This document shows, in pieces, positions 18,255 to 27,768 of a stretch of 64,000 nt of DNA. Both the position numbers and the translations under genes were made by a program. Source of the DNA: an uncultured Verrucomicrobiota bacterium (GTDB lineage Bacteria; Verrucomicrobiota; Verrucomicrobiia; Verrucomicrobiales; Verrucomicrobiaceae); the NCBI GenBank assembly GCA_903848465.1, contig CAINGK010000086.1, forward strand, positions 1-64,000, given 5' to 3'. How positions within the stretch are numbered: the first letter of the stretch is position 1; the number at the start of each line of letters is the position of its first letter. The notes beneath the pieces are model-generated. The model worked only from the letters and a program-made list of their open reading frames with translations. It did no database searches and was not told the origin of the DNA.

Positions 18255-18464
18255 GTGGTGGCAGAGCGCCTGTGGCACACCACCCAGGCGATCCGCAAGC
18301 TGAAACCCGACGGCAGTGTCATTGAGTTTCAAGCGGACCTGTCCGGGTTGGAGGAAATCACCCGCTGGGTGCTGAGTTGGGGCAGCAAGGCGAAAGTGCT
18401 GGGACCGCCGGAACTGAAGCAGCGGGTGCGAGAGGAGCTGGCTGGGATGATGAAGAATGACTGA
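18255..18464 (+). pseudogene. C-terminal fragment of a WYL-domain regulator
   Basis: The 69-residue frame reads LWHTTQAIRKLKPDGSVIEF, then GLEEITRWVLSWGSKAKVLG, then PPELKQRVREEL. This is the typical end of WYL-family transcriptional regulators (S/T-Q-x-I, dG-x-x-x-x-F, W-V-L-S-W-G-x-x-A-x-V-L-x-P-x-x-L). The helix-turn-helix and WYL core are missing. The fragment abuts, head to head, the truncated ATPase fragment, so the junction near 18250 is a deletion or rearrangement point. Confidence 0.65.
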
Positions 18465-18527
18465 TGGAAGAGATTCCTTTGCACTGGTCGGCGTCCGGAA
18501 GATTCAATTTGCGATAAACAATGCCCT

Positions 18528-19301
18528 TCAACACGCAGCTGGCCAGATTGACGATTTTCGGTGAACTCCGTAGATGCCGGTGAAACCACCCTTCACTTTC
18601 ATGAATCCTGCCAAATACCCCGTGAATCCGCCGCAAAAGGAGACGACCAGATTGCGTTCGAGAACGCAGCGGCTCTGGCTGGCATGGTTGTCGGTGGCGT
18701 GGGTTGGGTTAGCGGACGCGAAACAGGCCTCGGGATACGCGGCACAGAGGAGCATCCTCGGTCTTGGAGCAAGGACATCCATCCAGTGTTCGATGGAAGC
18801 CCGGACCAGACCGCGTGCTCTTGCCAGTGCATCGGGGTCAGAGGTGACACGATAGGCAGCCAGATACATCAGGGCCGACCAACCGGCATCATCCGACGCC
18901 CAGTTGAATCCCGAAGCCTGGCCGCAGGCCTCCAGTTGTGCCGAGGAAAACTTGCTCTTGGTGTAATTCCAGTCCGCCTGCAGTCGCTGCTGAAGTGTCG
19001 CATCTGCCGTCAGACGCCATAAGTTTCCCAGAGTGATGAACATCATGCCCCTCTCCCAAAGCACACCACGTTCATTCCCGGGGGCAGATACGGCATAGCC
19101 GTGGGAGGTGCCCATGATGTGCCATGTGTCTGCTGCGCCGGTCCAGAAATGATTCAGCAGATCGCCGACAGCGCTGATGGCCTGTTTGCGATAAGCGGGA
19201 GCCGGATTTTCAGCGACTAGCAATGTCTGCACGGGCAGAGCGATCATCAGGCAGGTTGATCGCAGCATCGAACAGCAGATCCGTGAAGGACTCGTTATCA
19301 T
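18528..19301 (-). pseudogene. Eroded GH76-like glycoside hydrolase
   Basis: The N-terminal ~170 residues look like a GH76-type (alpha-1,6-mannanase superfamily, alpha/alpha toroid) protein: WHIMGTSHGYAVSAPGNERG, LWERGMMFITLGNLWRLTAD and NWASDDAGWSALMYLAAYRV, with the paired Asp typical of the active site. After about residue 180 (SIEHWMD) the sequence turns into unlike, Cys- and Pro-rich residues and the rest of the toroid is missing. The frame stays open to 18528, but I believe the gene is broken near 18770. It is codirectional with and 51 bases behind the four-gene glycan operon and may once have been its last member. Confidence 0.5.
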
Positions 19302-19352
19302 TGTGCTGACAAAACGTCCGATCTGCCTGATTTATCCTGCTGGATGAGGGAA

Positions 19353-21749
19353 TTACTTCGGGTTCTTGATGAGCCATACCTCCGCGACTTCGCAACTGCG
19401 TTCGCCTTCACCCGAAGTCCATTCGAGAATGAGGTGGCCGGAGCTTGTGGCGGCTTGGGGCAGTTTGAATTCTTGAATCGTGGGTTTTCGAGCCTGGATG
19501 TTGTCGCTGATGAGGAACTTCTCATTAGCCTTGAGCATCATGCGGCGGCTGGTACGGCCGCTGTAACTGGCACGCACGGAATACGTAGCGCTGGCATCGA
19601 GGCCATTGTACTCCAGACGAAGTGGAGCACCGTAGAGGGTGTCTGCCTGCTTCTTCCAGGCCAAGGGGATTGCGGCGTCCTCGGGGTTGTCGATGACATA
19701 GTAGAAAGTGGTGCGCGTTGATTTGAGAGTGCCGGGGTCTTCTTTCCACGGCACGTGATTGATGATACGCTTGTTGCCTTCAGGTGTGCCGAGGTTGTCG
19801 TAGAAGCCGCCCGGACCGGGGTCCGTGCGATGGAGGATGGCTTGTATGGCGGTGAGTCGATCCGCCTCCTGGGGCATGTCGCGTGCGTGACGAAACTCGG
19901 TGCGCAGCCAAGCGATGTTGTTCAGCGGTTCGTCGATGCCATCCAAAAAGGCGCCGCGCGTGCGATGCTGCGCACTGTGGCGGGGCACACTGGTTTGTGA
20001 TCCGATTTTGGCAAACAACGTGTCGGCGAGCTGCAGGCAGCGTTGCTTGAAATCCATGCCCACCGGTTCGAGCCAGGCTTTGCGCAAGATCGCCTCGGCA
20101 TGGGCCATCGCACCAAAACTGCTGCCAGGAGCTTCCTGCTGCAGCACCTTGATGGCTGCTGCTTCGAGTGCTGTTTCGTGGATGAGGCGCTGCTTGATAT
20201 AGACATCGTAGTTGGCGCGGAGCAGACCCATCTGAAACCGGTAGTTCTCCCGCATCGAGTCGGGTGCAGCTTTTTCCAATGCCTTCCAGAGGGAGAGGGT
20301 GGCTTCGATTTGCGGATTGGTTGCGAGCGGGCCCTGCCAGTTCTTTTCGAGGGCGAGAAAGGCATCTGCCAGAGTTTCGGCATGCTCAGGATGGATCAAA
20401 AGCCGGCAATAATCGCGCAAGGTGTCAAGAACCTGTGTCGAAGGGTCCCAATCCTGTCCGCTCCAGATGAATTTGTTCACATCATCATTGATGCCTTCGG
20501 AGTAGGTGAGCGAACCGCAGGTGTAGCTGGCAAAGAGATTGTGAATCGTCTTCAGAGCGATGGGGCGCGGATTGAAACATTCACGGTGCAGTGTCAAGGC
20601 GAAGGCGAGATCCCAGTCCGGCACGGGATACTGGCAGTCAACGTTGTGGGTGATGTCGGGGTAGTTGCGAATCTTGATGCCTGGATCCACGATCTTTCGC
20701 ATCTCCGGCAGCGGTGTGGCGATCCATGGCGCAAAGCACACTCCGCCGAGCCAGGCAGGCTTCTGATTCACATGGCGGTAAAAGGACTCCAGCCACTCGT
20801 GGGTTGGTTCAAAAGCCTGCGGGGATACCCATATTTTTGCTTTCGGATGATATTTGTTTATCAGAGCTGCGACCTTGTCCATCCAGGGAAAGAAGACGTC
20901 GGGATGCAAATCCCCCGGGTCTCCTCCGGGCACGAGAAGATGATCAATGCGCTGGCAGCGGCTAAAGACTTCGTCGCGCTCTGCCAGTTCTTTGCTGATG
21001 GCTTCAGCGTCGGTGTAGTTCTTTCCCACGTTTGGCAGCCACACCCACACATCGAGCCCATAGGAATCAATGATTTTCGAGAGTCGTGACATCATCTCAA
21101 TCGGCGGCAGCTTCATGTGCGGGCTGGTGCGCTGATCATCTGTATGTGGCGGCACGATCTCGATGCTGTTCGCGCCGAAGAGGGCCAGCTCTCGGATGTA
21201 TTGATCGAACTGTGCCTCGTCCCAGGCATCATACGCATTGACCTTGGGCCGGTAGCCAAGCTGATGACCGCGCAACTCGATCTTAGGCGCTGTCGTGAGA
21301 TGCAGCTTGTCAGGCAGAGTGAGGTGGCCTGGCCCCATTACCAACTTGCGCAGCAAGCAGCCGACTCCATAAAGCAATCCCCGCGTGTCATGCCCAGCAA
21401 TGATTGCAGAAGGTGCAGAACCATTCCAGGTTTCCAGCGCGAAGCCTTCAGCATTGTTGCTCAGCATGGCTTTCATTTCCTCGGTGTGGCTGCCGGCAAA
21501 CTGAGCAACTTTTGAATTCAGACCCAGCGCAATGACTGGCTTATTGGATTCAGGCCATTGCGAGCCAACGCTCAGATGGATGCCGGATCGCTTTTCGATT
21601 TCCTCCTGCAGCACCGTAATCGCCTTTTGCTGGAGCTCGCTGAGCTTCGCCGGGGTCACGATCACCGCTGTCGAGAAATCCATGGATTGCGGCTGCGCAG
21701 CCGGGGCAGATGAAAGGGCTGCAAGTGTGAAAAGAGTGAGGAGGCGCAT
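19353..21749 (-). CDS. Secreted glycoside hydrolase-like protein (GH20/GH67-type N-domain)
   Basis: This 798-residue protein begins with a signal peptide (MRLLTLFTLAALSSAPAA). Residues ~25-150 resemble the small alpha/beta domain found before the catalytic barrel in GH20, GH67 and GH84 enzymes (ending HDTRGLLYGVGCLLRKLV). A TIM-barrel-like region follows to ~430, with GHQLGYRPKVNAYDAWDEAQ, FGANSIEIVPP, VWVWLPNVG and LLVPGGDPGDLHPDVFFPW. The C-terminal part is helical and then beta-sandwich-like. I cannot assign catalytic residues or substrate. The neighbours point to degradation of sialylated or similarly decorated glycans. It is the last intact gene of the operon. Confidence 0.7.
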   Translation of the reverse strand: MRLLTLFTLAALSSAPAAQPQSMDFSTAVIVTPAKLSELQQKAITVLQEEIEKRSGIHLSVGSQWPESNKPVIALGLNSKVAQFAGSHTEEMKAMLSNNAEGFALETWNGSAPSAIIAGHDTRGLLYGVGCLLRKLVMGPGHLTLPDKLHLTTAPKIELRGHQLGYRPKVNAYDAWDEAQFDQYIRELALFGANSIEIVPPHTDDQRTSPHMKLPPIEMMSRLSKIIDSYGLDVWVWLPNVGKNYTDAEAISKELAERDEVFSRCQRIDHLLVPGGDPGDLHPDVFFPWMDKVAALINKYHPKAKIWVSPQAFEPTHEWLESFYRHVNQKPAWLGGVCFAPWIATPLPEMRKIVDPGIKIRNYPDITHNVDCQYPVPDWDLAFALTLHRECFNPRPIALKTIHNLFASYTCGSLTYSEGINDDVNKFIWSGQDWDPSTQVLDTLRDYCRLLIHPEHAETLADAFLALEKNWQGPLATNPQIEATLSLWKALEKAAPDSMRENYRFQMGLLRANYDVYIKQRLIHETALEAAAIKVLQQEAPGSSFGAMAHAEAILRKAWLEPVGMDFKQRCLQLADTLFAKIGSQTSVPRHSAQHRTRGAFLDGIDEPLNNIAWLRTEFRHARDMPQEADRLTAIQAILHRTDPGPGGFYDNLGTPEGNKRIINHVPWKEDPGTLKSTRTTFYYVIDNPEDAAIPLAWKKQADTLYGAPLRLEYNGLDASATYSVRASYSGRTSRRMMLKANEKFLISDNIQARKPTIQEFKLPQAATSSGHLILEWTSGEGERSCEVAEVWLIKNPK

Positions 21750-21778
21750 GGCGGGATCAGATGGTTAAAAGGCTGGTT

Positions 21779-23965
21779 TCAGTGTTTTGGCGAACCTTGC
21801 TCCAGCCAGGCAAGATTGAAGACATAATAATTCCGGCTGGAGATGAGATGAATGCGGCCATCAGGCCCCTGACAACTGGCGAGGTAGCCATTAAGTTCAC
21901 TGTGCGTGGCATCCATCATGCCCTTGCTGCCGTCAGTACCTTGAATGACAATCGGTTTTCCGCCAGATTCAACGGGAGTGACGAGACGTCGGACGGGCCA
22001 GGTTGCGCCATCATCAAATGAGAGCGCGGCAAATATGCCATAGCTGGTTTTGGTGGAACCATCGGGTTGGCGGAAGCTCATGCCGGTGCGTTCAGCTTCG
22101 CTTTTTCCACGGGTGACACGACCTTTTTCATCACGAAACGCAAGATCATCAGTGAGGGTGCATAGCAGCAGGGGGCCTTCCTTCAGGCGCTTCAAGGTGC
22201 ACCGCTGACCGGAGGTGATGCCAGGGAACTCACTGATGCTGTAGTTCCAGGTTTTTCCACCGTCGGTGGAGATGCTGATGGGCAGCATGTGATTGAACAG
22301 CGCGGCAGCATCCTGCCTGTCCTGGCGACCAAGTGCCCAGAGGCTGCCGTCCTTGCGTTCGATCAAGCCGATGTGGATGCCAGCGATGACAGGACCGCTG
22401 CTGCCAGGCTTGAAGCTTTGCTTGAGGGTGTCGTCTGAGAGTGTGGTCCAGGTTTTACCATCATCCGCGCTCATCGTCACGGTGCCAGCATTGTCGTAAA
22501 TGCTGTCGCAGGTTTGCAGGATACGACCATCGGCGGTTTGGATCGTGGCTTCGTTAGGCTGGAGGGGGCGGGTGAGGTACAGCGGGTGGGACCACGTCAT
22601 GCCGTTGTCTGTTGAGGTGCGGAACATCGAGCCGGGCAGCGTGCGACTGCCATTGAAGTGGAAGATCGTGCCCTGTTTGTCCACAAAGAGCGCGGGTGCA
22701 TGATTGTTCACATCCGGGCATTGCCAGAACAGCGCCGTCGGAGAGAATTTGTCAGTTCCTGCAGGCAGTCGCGTGCAGGCTACGGCGAGTTCGTGGCCGA
22801 ATTCGGTGTCGCAGGAATAGTGGGCAATGAATACATCGCCACTGGGGAAAACGGTGATCGCAGGGTCGTGATTGTGACTTGAAAAAATCGGGCCTTCGCT
22901 GCCAGGGGCCACATTGACATAGCGCGCTGGTCCTGCGAAGAACTGCTTGGACATGTCCACAGCCTCGTTCTTCGGTGCTGGCAGTGGTTCGATGGTCGAA
23001 GAAGGAACTGGCAGTGCTTTCGCGGTCGCCTTAGCCACGGGCGCAGCCTGGACAACCCGGAAACCGGTCAGGTCATTGCGCGCCCAGGACTCGAACGCGA
23101 GCCGGTTTGCGGAACGCAGCAGGCGCGCGAGCTGCCAGTTGGCACCACCGCGAACGATTCGAAAATCTCCCTCTGGTGGACCGACAGGGTCCGTTGTCTG
23201 GGCAGGATCATAAGGCGCATACCAGTCGAGGCACCACTCAGCGGCATTGCCGTGCATGCCGAGCAGGCCCCACGCATTGGCAGGGCCGCGTCCCGTGCTC
23301 AAGGACGCCTTCTTGGTAAACTGATAATAGGATGGCAAATTCGGCATTGAAGATGGCGCATCCGCGGCAGCGTTCTGATTAGCGACATCAATTTTTTGTG
23401 TCGTGGAGGAACTTTCGTGTGGAAAAAACTGTTCGAATCCTTCGAGTTTTCCCGCGGGTTGATAGCCATCGGGAAGGGTGTCACCCGTGTTGAACAAGGT
23501 CGTCGTGCCCGCACGGCATGCATACTCCCACTCTGCTTCAGTGGGCAGGCGACAGGTCTTTCCATTCTTCTTGGAGAGCCATTGACAGAAGGCGTTCGCA
23601 TCGTCCCAGCTCACGTTAACCACGGCATCGCCATCCGCAGAGTCCTTGCGCGGACGACGATGTTTGGGATCGAACTGCTCATATTGAGCATTGGTCACCT
23701 CGGTGGTGCTCATGGCAAACGGCTGCGTGATCTTTACTTCGCGAACAGGGGATTCATCCCAGTCAGCACCGCGATCTTTCGCAGCGCTCCAGGGATTTTT
23801 GAAGGACTGCTGGCGCTCGGCCTGACCCATCCGAAACGAGCCCGCAGGAATCGGAGCCATGCGCATGCCGAGGCTGTTCGATTCAATGGCCAAGTCTTGT
23901 GCCACAACTTGCCAAGCTGCGAGGCACAAGCAGGCTGCAGGGAGGTATTGGGTGTATGGAGTCAT
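21779..23965 (-). CDS. Secreted SUMF1/FGE-like domain fused to a sialidase-like domain
   Basis: This 728-residue protein has a signal peptide (ending VVAQ). The ATG at 23965 overlaps the upstream stop as TGATG. A TTG one codon earlier is less likely. Residues ~30-310 are a formylglycine-generating-enzyme-type domain: IPAGSFRMG, STTEVTNAQYEQF, RLPTEAEWEYACRAGT, WGLLGMHGNAAEWCLDW and RIVRGGANW. The C-terminal active-site cysteine pair of true FGE is not present at the usual place (ARLLRSANRLAF), so sulfatase activation is unlikely and a binding role is more probable. Residues ~350-728 are a sialidase-type beta-propeller with Asp-box-like turns (STDNGMTWSH, SADDGKTWTT, STDGGKTWNY). The fusion is unusual and suggests a surface or periplasmic glycan-acting protein. 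Confidence 0.75.
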   Translation of the reverse strand: MTPYTQYLPAACLCLAAWQVVAQDLAIESNSLGMRMAPIPAGSFRMGQAERQQSFKNPWSAAKDRGADWDESPVREVKITQPFAMSTTEVTNAQYEQFDPKHRRPRKDSADGDAVVNVSWDDANAFCQWLSKKNGKTCRLPTEAEWEYACRAGTTTLFNTGDTLPDGYQPAGKLEGFEQFFPHESSSTTQKIDVANQNAAADAPSSMPNLPSYYQFTKKASLSTGRGPANAWGLLGMHGNAAEWCLDWYAPYDPAQTTDPVGPPEGDFRIVRGGANWQLARLLRSANRLAFESWARNDLTGFRVVQAAPVAKATAKALPVPSSTIEPLPAPKNEAVDMSKQFFAGPARYVNVAPGSEGPIFSSHNHDPAITVFPSGDVFIAHYSCDTEFGHELAVACTRLPAGTDKFSPTALFWQCPDVNNHAPALFVDKQGTIFHFNGSRTLPGSMFRTSTDNGMTWSHPLYLTRPLQPNEATIQTADGRILQTCDSIYDNAGTVTMSADDGKTWTTLSDDTLKQSFKPGSSGPVIAGIHIGLIERKDGSLWALGRQDRQDAAALFNHMLPISISTDGGKTWNYSISEFPGITSGQRCTLKRLKEGPLLLCTLTDDLAFRDEKGRVTRGKSEAERTGMSFRQPDGSTKTSYGIFAALSFDDGATWPVRRLVTPVESGGKPIVIQGTDGSKGMMDATHSELNGYLASCQGPDGRIHLISSRNYYVFNLAWLEQGSPKH

Positions 23966-26040
23966 CAATAGTGAATTTTTTGAGTGGTGACAGGAAAGTC
24001 GTCAGTGCGAAACGGTGACGCGGGCAGTCCTGCACTGTTTGACAGGTTGCAGGTCGGATTGTCGGCCCAGCCGTAACGCACAGCGACAGGTTGTGGCACT
24101 TTTGCCGACCAGACGAGCACTGATTCGCCTTCAATCACTGCATCGGCCCAGTGCCACTTGTGGTCTTCCCCACAGATGGCAAAGCCTTCGAGTTCGCTGT
24201 TCGGGCTGTTGCGTACCAGAGAGCCGAATTCTCCAGTCAGCGTTTTGATCGGATAAGTCTTCGGCAACTTCGCGGCGACGAGATCGCCCTCGCAGTTCCG
24301 AAAGTGGAGGCGTGCTTTGCCGGCCTGGGTGCTCATGGATTCAAATGTCGGTCCTGAACTGGCAACATGCGCTCCATAGTGCTCGGACTGCGCAATGAGG
24401 AACAGCCTGTGGCCGACGCTTTTTTTATCACGAGAATGCAGGTCTCCAGCTTCGCCGAGATCGATGGTGACTGCCTGGCCGGTGTGTGGCAACGCGAGTG
24501 CCTGGGACTGCGATTCGCGCAATTCCGCCCAAGCAGATTCGCCGGGCTGGGTGAGTTTGGCGAAGTTGTTGCAGACCTGGCAGAAGTAGAACGGCAGATC
24601 CTGGTTTCCCCACTTTTCGCGCCAGCCCTGGATGAGAGTGGGGAAGGCGGTGCGATATTCGAAAGCACGTCCGGAGTTGCTTTCGCCCTGATACCACAGC
24701 ACGCCTGCAATGGCAGCAGGCACCAGCGGATGAATCATGGCATTGTAGAGGCTGGCCGGGAGCATGTCCGGCTGCCGGTAGTCCAACTGCGGCATGGACT
24801 GAATGTCCTCCGGCGAAAGCTCGGGAAACTCCCGCTCGACTTTGACGGACCACTTTCCACTCAGATCGATCGGGCCAGCCCACAATGAACGCCCGGGAAC
24901 AGTCAGCGCTGCCGTCGGCGAATAGATGCGAATCGCGAGAGTGTTTTTGCCAGCGCGCATGTGCTCCACTGGCACTGCAAAGTAGCAGGAGAAGCCTTTT
25001 CCAGGCATGCGCGTGTAAGGCATGTCATCCACTTTCCTGCCATTCCAAAACGCCTGCCAGTAACCTGCGAGCGGGCCGATCATCACCTTGAATCCTTGTT
25101 TCGCGACAAGAGCAGAAACCTCGATATCACGCCTTAACCAGAAAACGCCGCTCGGCGGAAAGCCGGCGGGAGAAATTTTACCAGGCAGAGTGACATCAGA
25201 CCAGCCGCTGGTGTCGGTATTTTCATCCGCAAAGGCTGCGACATCTGGATGCGGCGCATCCTCACGGTTGTGCTGCTTAAGCCACGCTGTGAAGTCAGCG
25301 GCAAATTTGGCCTTACGTGCCGGATATTCATCCGCGCTCTTGCGCAAAGCGTCAGCGGATTTTTTGAAACTTGGCACCCGATCAAAGCAGTCCGCCGGAG
25401 TCCATGGTTCGATGTAGGTGCCACCGTGGGAGGCATGGATGATGCCGACGGGACGCTTGAGTGTCTGCTGCAGTTCTTTGCCAAAGTAGTAGCCCACGGC
25501 CGTGAAGTCCCCCGAAGTCTCCGGCGCAGCCACGGTCCAGCGGCCCTGGCAATCATCCAAAGGCTGGCGTGCCCCAGCTTTTTTCACCAGAAACTGCCGC
25601 AGGTAGGGATTCGCGGAGCCTGCGATTTCGGCATCCGCATCTGAGGTAACGCGCAGTGGCAACTCCATGTTGGACTGGCCCGAAGCAAGCCATACCTCAC
25701 CAACGACGACGTCATGAATCACGATTCGGTTGCTGCCCTCAACGACCATTTCGAATGGTCCAGGTGCGGAGTCTTGGAGATTCAGGGTGGCCTGCCAAAG
25801 TCCCGCTGCATTGGTCTCCGCGTCGGCGGATGCCGAACCGATCGCCACATGGATTTTCTCGCCCATATCTGCTTTTCCCCACACAGGAACGGCCTGGGCT
25901 TTCATCAGCAACAGATGGTCTGAGAAAAGGGCCGGCAGCTTTACCTCCGCATGCAGGGCATTGGCCCCAAGACAAAGCAGGCATGCGAGCCACCGGGAGA
26001 TGGTGAAACTGGCACTGGTGGCTGGATTCGCGAGTGACAT
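23965..26040 (-). CDS. Sialate O-acetylesterase-like (SGNH) protein
   Basis: 691 residues with an N-terminal hydrophobic segment near 15-31 that should act as signal peptide. The SGNH esterase signature is clear: GEVWLASGQSNMELPL with catalytic Ser123, then a Gly/Asn-containing GVLWYQGESNSGRAFEY, and a late D-x-H in GDLHSRDKKSVGHRLF. A jelly-roll insert lies near 290-380. The family removes acetyl groups from sialic acid or from plant polysaccharides. Between two sialidase-like genes, acting on O-acetylated sialic acid is the simplest reading. It is four bases from the upstream gene and overlaps the downstream one by one base. Confidence 0.8.
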   Translation of the reverse strand: MSLANPATSASFTISRWLACLLCLGANALHAEVKLPALFSDHLLLMKAQAVPVWGKADMGEKIHVAIGSASADAETNAAGLWQATLNLQDSAPGPFEMVVEGSNRIVIHDVVVGEVWLASGQSNMELPLRVTSDADAEIAGSANPYLRQFLVKKAGARQPLDDCQGRWTVAAPETSGDFTAVGYYFGKELQQTLKRPVGIIHASHGGTYIEPWTPADCFDRVPSFKKSADALRKSADEYPARKAKFAADFTAWLKQHNREDAPHPDVAAFADENTDTSGWSDVTLPGKISPAGFPPSGVFWLRRDIEVSALVAKQGFKVMIGPLAGYWQAFWNGRKVDDMPYTRMPGKGFSCYFAVPVEHMRAGKNTLAIRIYSPTAALTVPGRSLWAGPIDLSGKWSVKVEREFPELSPEDIQSMPQLDYRQPDMLPASLYNAMIHPLVPAAIAGVLWYQGESNSGRAFEYRTAFPTLIQGWREKWGNQDLPFYFCQVCNNFAKLTQPGESAWAELRESQSQALALPHTGQAVTIDLGEAGDLHSRDKKSVGHRLFLIAQSEHYGAHVASSGPTFESMSTQAGKARLHFRNCEGDLVAAKLPKTYPIKTLTGEFGSLVRNSPNSELEGFAICGEDHKWHWADAVIEGESVLVWSAKVPQPVAVRYGWADNPTCNLSNSAGLPASPFRTDDFPVTTQKIHY

Positions 26041-26044
26041 GGAT

Positions 26045-27241
26045 TCAATTGTTCGGGGTCTTTGGTTGAAGATCGGTCAGGGCCACGCTGAACACTTCGA
26101 TGACTTCTTTCTGACGTGCGCAGATCACATGCAACCGCCCGTCGAAGACCACGGAATGCGGGTAGCTGTAATCACCCCCTTTGGCAGCACCGTCGAAGCG
26201 TCGTTTGTAGTGTTGATCCCCGATCACAAACTGCAGATCAAAATGTACTTCGTCTTGTGCGATGGCGAGCACGAGCGGATTGCGACCCACACCCAGCGGA
26301 TTTCCCACACTGTAGCAGCGCCCGTCCGGCAGGCGGCCAAAGTGAACCTTGGCGTCGGTGTTGCTGAATCCAGTTTCACGCGGCTTGCCCCATGTCGCTC
26401 CATCATCTGTGCTTTGAGATTCCCACAGGTGAAAGCTCGGCGGTGGCCAGCTTTTGCCCGTGGAGCGCAGCAGCATGTGCAGTACGCCGTCATCCGTTTG
26501 ATAGAACGAGCCCTCACAAAGATTCGGAAAGTGGGCGAGTTCGGCGACATCCCAGAACGTTGAAGGGTTGTCCTGAAACGGCTCCATCGTCTTTGGATAG
26601 ATGCCGCTCATTTTCCATCCCGAAAGTCCGCTTGGATCGTCGGTGTAAGGAAAGGTGGTATTGCCAGCGATGATGAGACGTCCGCTGGCCGTGCGCTGCG
26701 GTCCGTGATTCGGGCATACTGGCACCTGAAGATCGCGCACCGGGCTCCAGATCCTGCCGTCCCGGGAGGTGCGGGCGAGCAGCCGGGTGGATTTGCGATC
26801 TGTGGAGTAGTCACCGGCATAGGCCACCAACAGGCCATCATGCTCGCAAAAACCTGCCGCGGTGAGAACGCGCAGCCGGCCATCTGGATCGATGTCGGGC
26901 TGGAACAAGATACGCGGCTGAATCCAGCCCTTCTCATTGCGATAGGCATACATCACGCGCTGACCAGGGCTGTCCTCGTCACGTTCAGCACTCGACCATA
27001 TGGCGAACAGTTCGTTGCGAAAGTCCGTGATCGACTGGTGGTGTGAGTACTTCCAATCACGCTCGCCTGGCACGAACAGCGTGACGGAATCGACAGGAGG
27101 ATGGATTGCACCGACAAAGCTCTCCGGTTTGCCGTTTTTCCATACGGCATTGTTGCTGATTGGCGAGGTGGCATCTTGAGCCGACACGTTGTGCCAGCAG
27201 CAAACCAGGGACAAGGCGAGCAGGTGAATTCCGGATTTCAT
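26045..27241 (-). CDS. Secreted exo-sialidase-like protein
   Basis: 398 residues with a signal peptide (MKSGIHLLALSLVCCWHNVSA). The rest is a six-bladed-propeller type sequence with Asp-box-like turns (SRDGRIW, STDDGATWGK) and a GPQRTASGRLIIAGNT blade, as in BNR/sialidase superfamily proteins. The arginine triad of true sialidases cannot be assigned by eye, so activity on sialic acid is an inference. It is the first gene of the operon 27241-19353. The 245 bases upstream hold no gene and must contain the promoter. Confidence 0.7.
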   Translation of the reverse strand: MKSGIHLLALSLVCCWHNVSAQDATSPISNNAVWKNGKPESFVGAIHPPVDSVTLFVPGERDWKYSHHQSITDFRNELFAIWSSAERDEDSPGQRVMYAYRNEKGWIQPRILFQPDIDPDGRLRVLTAAGFCEHDGLLVAYAGDYSTDRKSTRLLARTSRDGRIWSPVRDLQVPVCPNHGPQRTASGRLIIAGNTTFPYTDDPSGLSGWKMSGIYPKTMEPFQDNPSTFWDVAELAHFPNLCEGSFYQTDDGVLHMLLRSTGKSWPPPSFHLWESQSTDDGATWGKPRETGFSNTDAKVHFGRLPDGRCYSVGNPLGVGRNPLVLAIAQDEVHFDLQFVIGDQHYKRRFDGAAKGGDYSYPHSVVFDGRLHVICARQKEVIEVFSVALTDLQPKTPNN

Positions 27242-27486
27242 GGTGGTGACTTTCGTTGAAGACAGGCTGGATCAACGTTGGCAGTCCGGCACTGTCGGGC
27301 TATCGCGATTTCTCGAAGGAAGGGCAATGGATGGAATAAACTGGAGCAAGTCTGGTATATGACGGACGAGTGACTTGGAAGTTGTCACGATAAGAATCCA
27401 TTGTACTGCGTATGTTTGACGGCGGAATGACGATTCTTGACTCTTCGCCGCTGAACACCTGAAACTGTGAACCTCGGACTTGCTTG

Positions 27487-27762
27487 TCAATCATGTTCCG
27501 GTGGCTGGTAAATGTAGAAAGAGTCGAGAGCCACCTCGTATTTGTCGAAGTCACAGGGCAGCACGATGAGGCTGGGGCAGAGCTTTCTCGCCCTTGCGGT
27601 GGGCATGGGCGTGTAGATGCCCATCTTCCGTGCCTCATAGCTGGCGGAGGCGATGATGCCGCGCCGCTCGCCCCCCACCGCCACCGGACGGCCTCGCAGC
27701 TTTGTATCAGCCGCCTGCTCCACGGAGGCGAAGAACGCATCCGCATCGAAGTGCAGAATCAT
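27487..27762 (-). pseudogene. umuC: 5' fragment of umuC (Y-family DNA polymerase)
   Basis: The 91-residue frame starts as a perfect Y-family polymerase: ILHFDADAFFASVEQA (first catalytic Asp and the Y/F steric-gate position), RPVAVGGERRGIIASASYEA, RKMGIYTPMPTARARKLCPS, then FDKYEVAL. It ends abruptly where the finger domain and the SIDE catalytic motif should follow. No continuation is visible in other frames downstream, so the 3' ~75 % has been deleted. It lies six bases after a umuD-like gene, in the standard umuDC order. Such a fragment cannot be a polymerase. Confidence 0.75.
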
Positions 27763-27768
27763 GGCGCA

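Noticed and set aside
20043..21089. 348-residue plus-strand frame
   Set aside because: Antisense to the GH20/GH67-type hydrolase gene, with no protein-like motifs.
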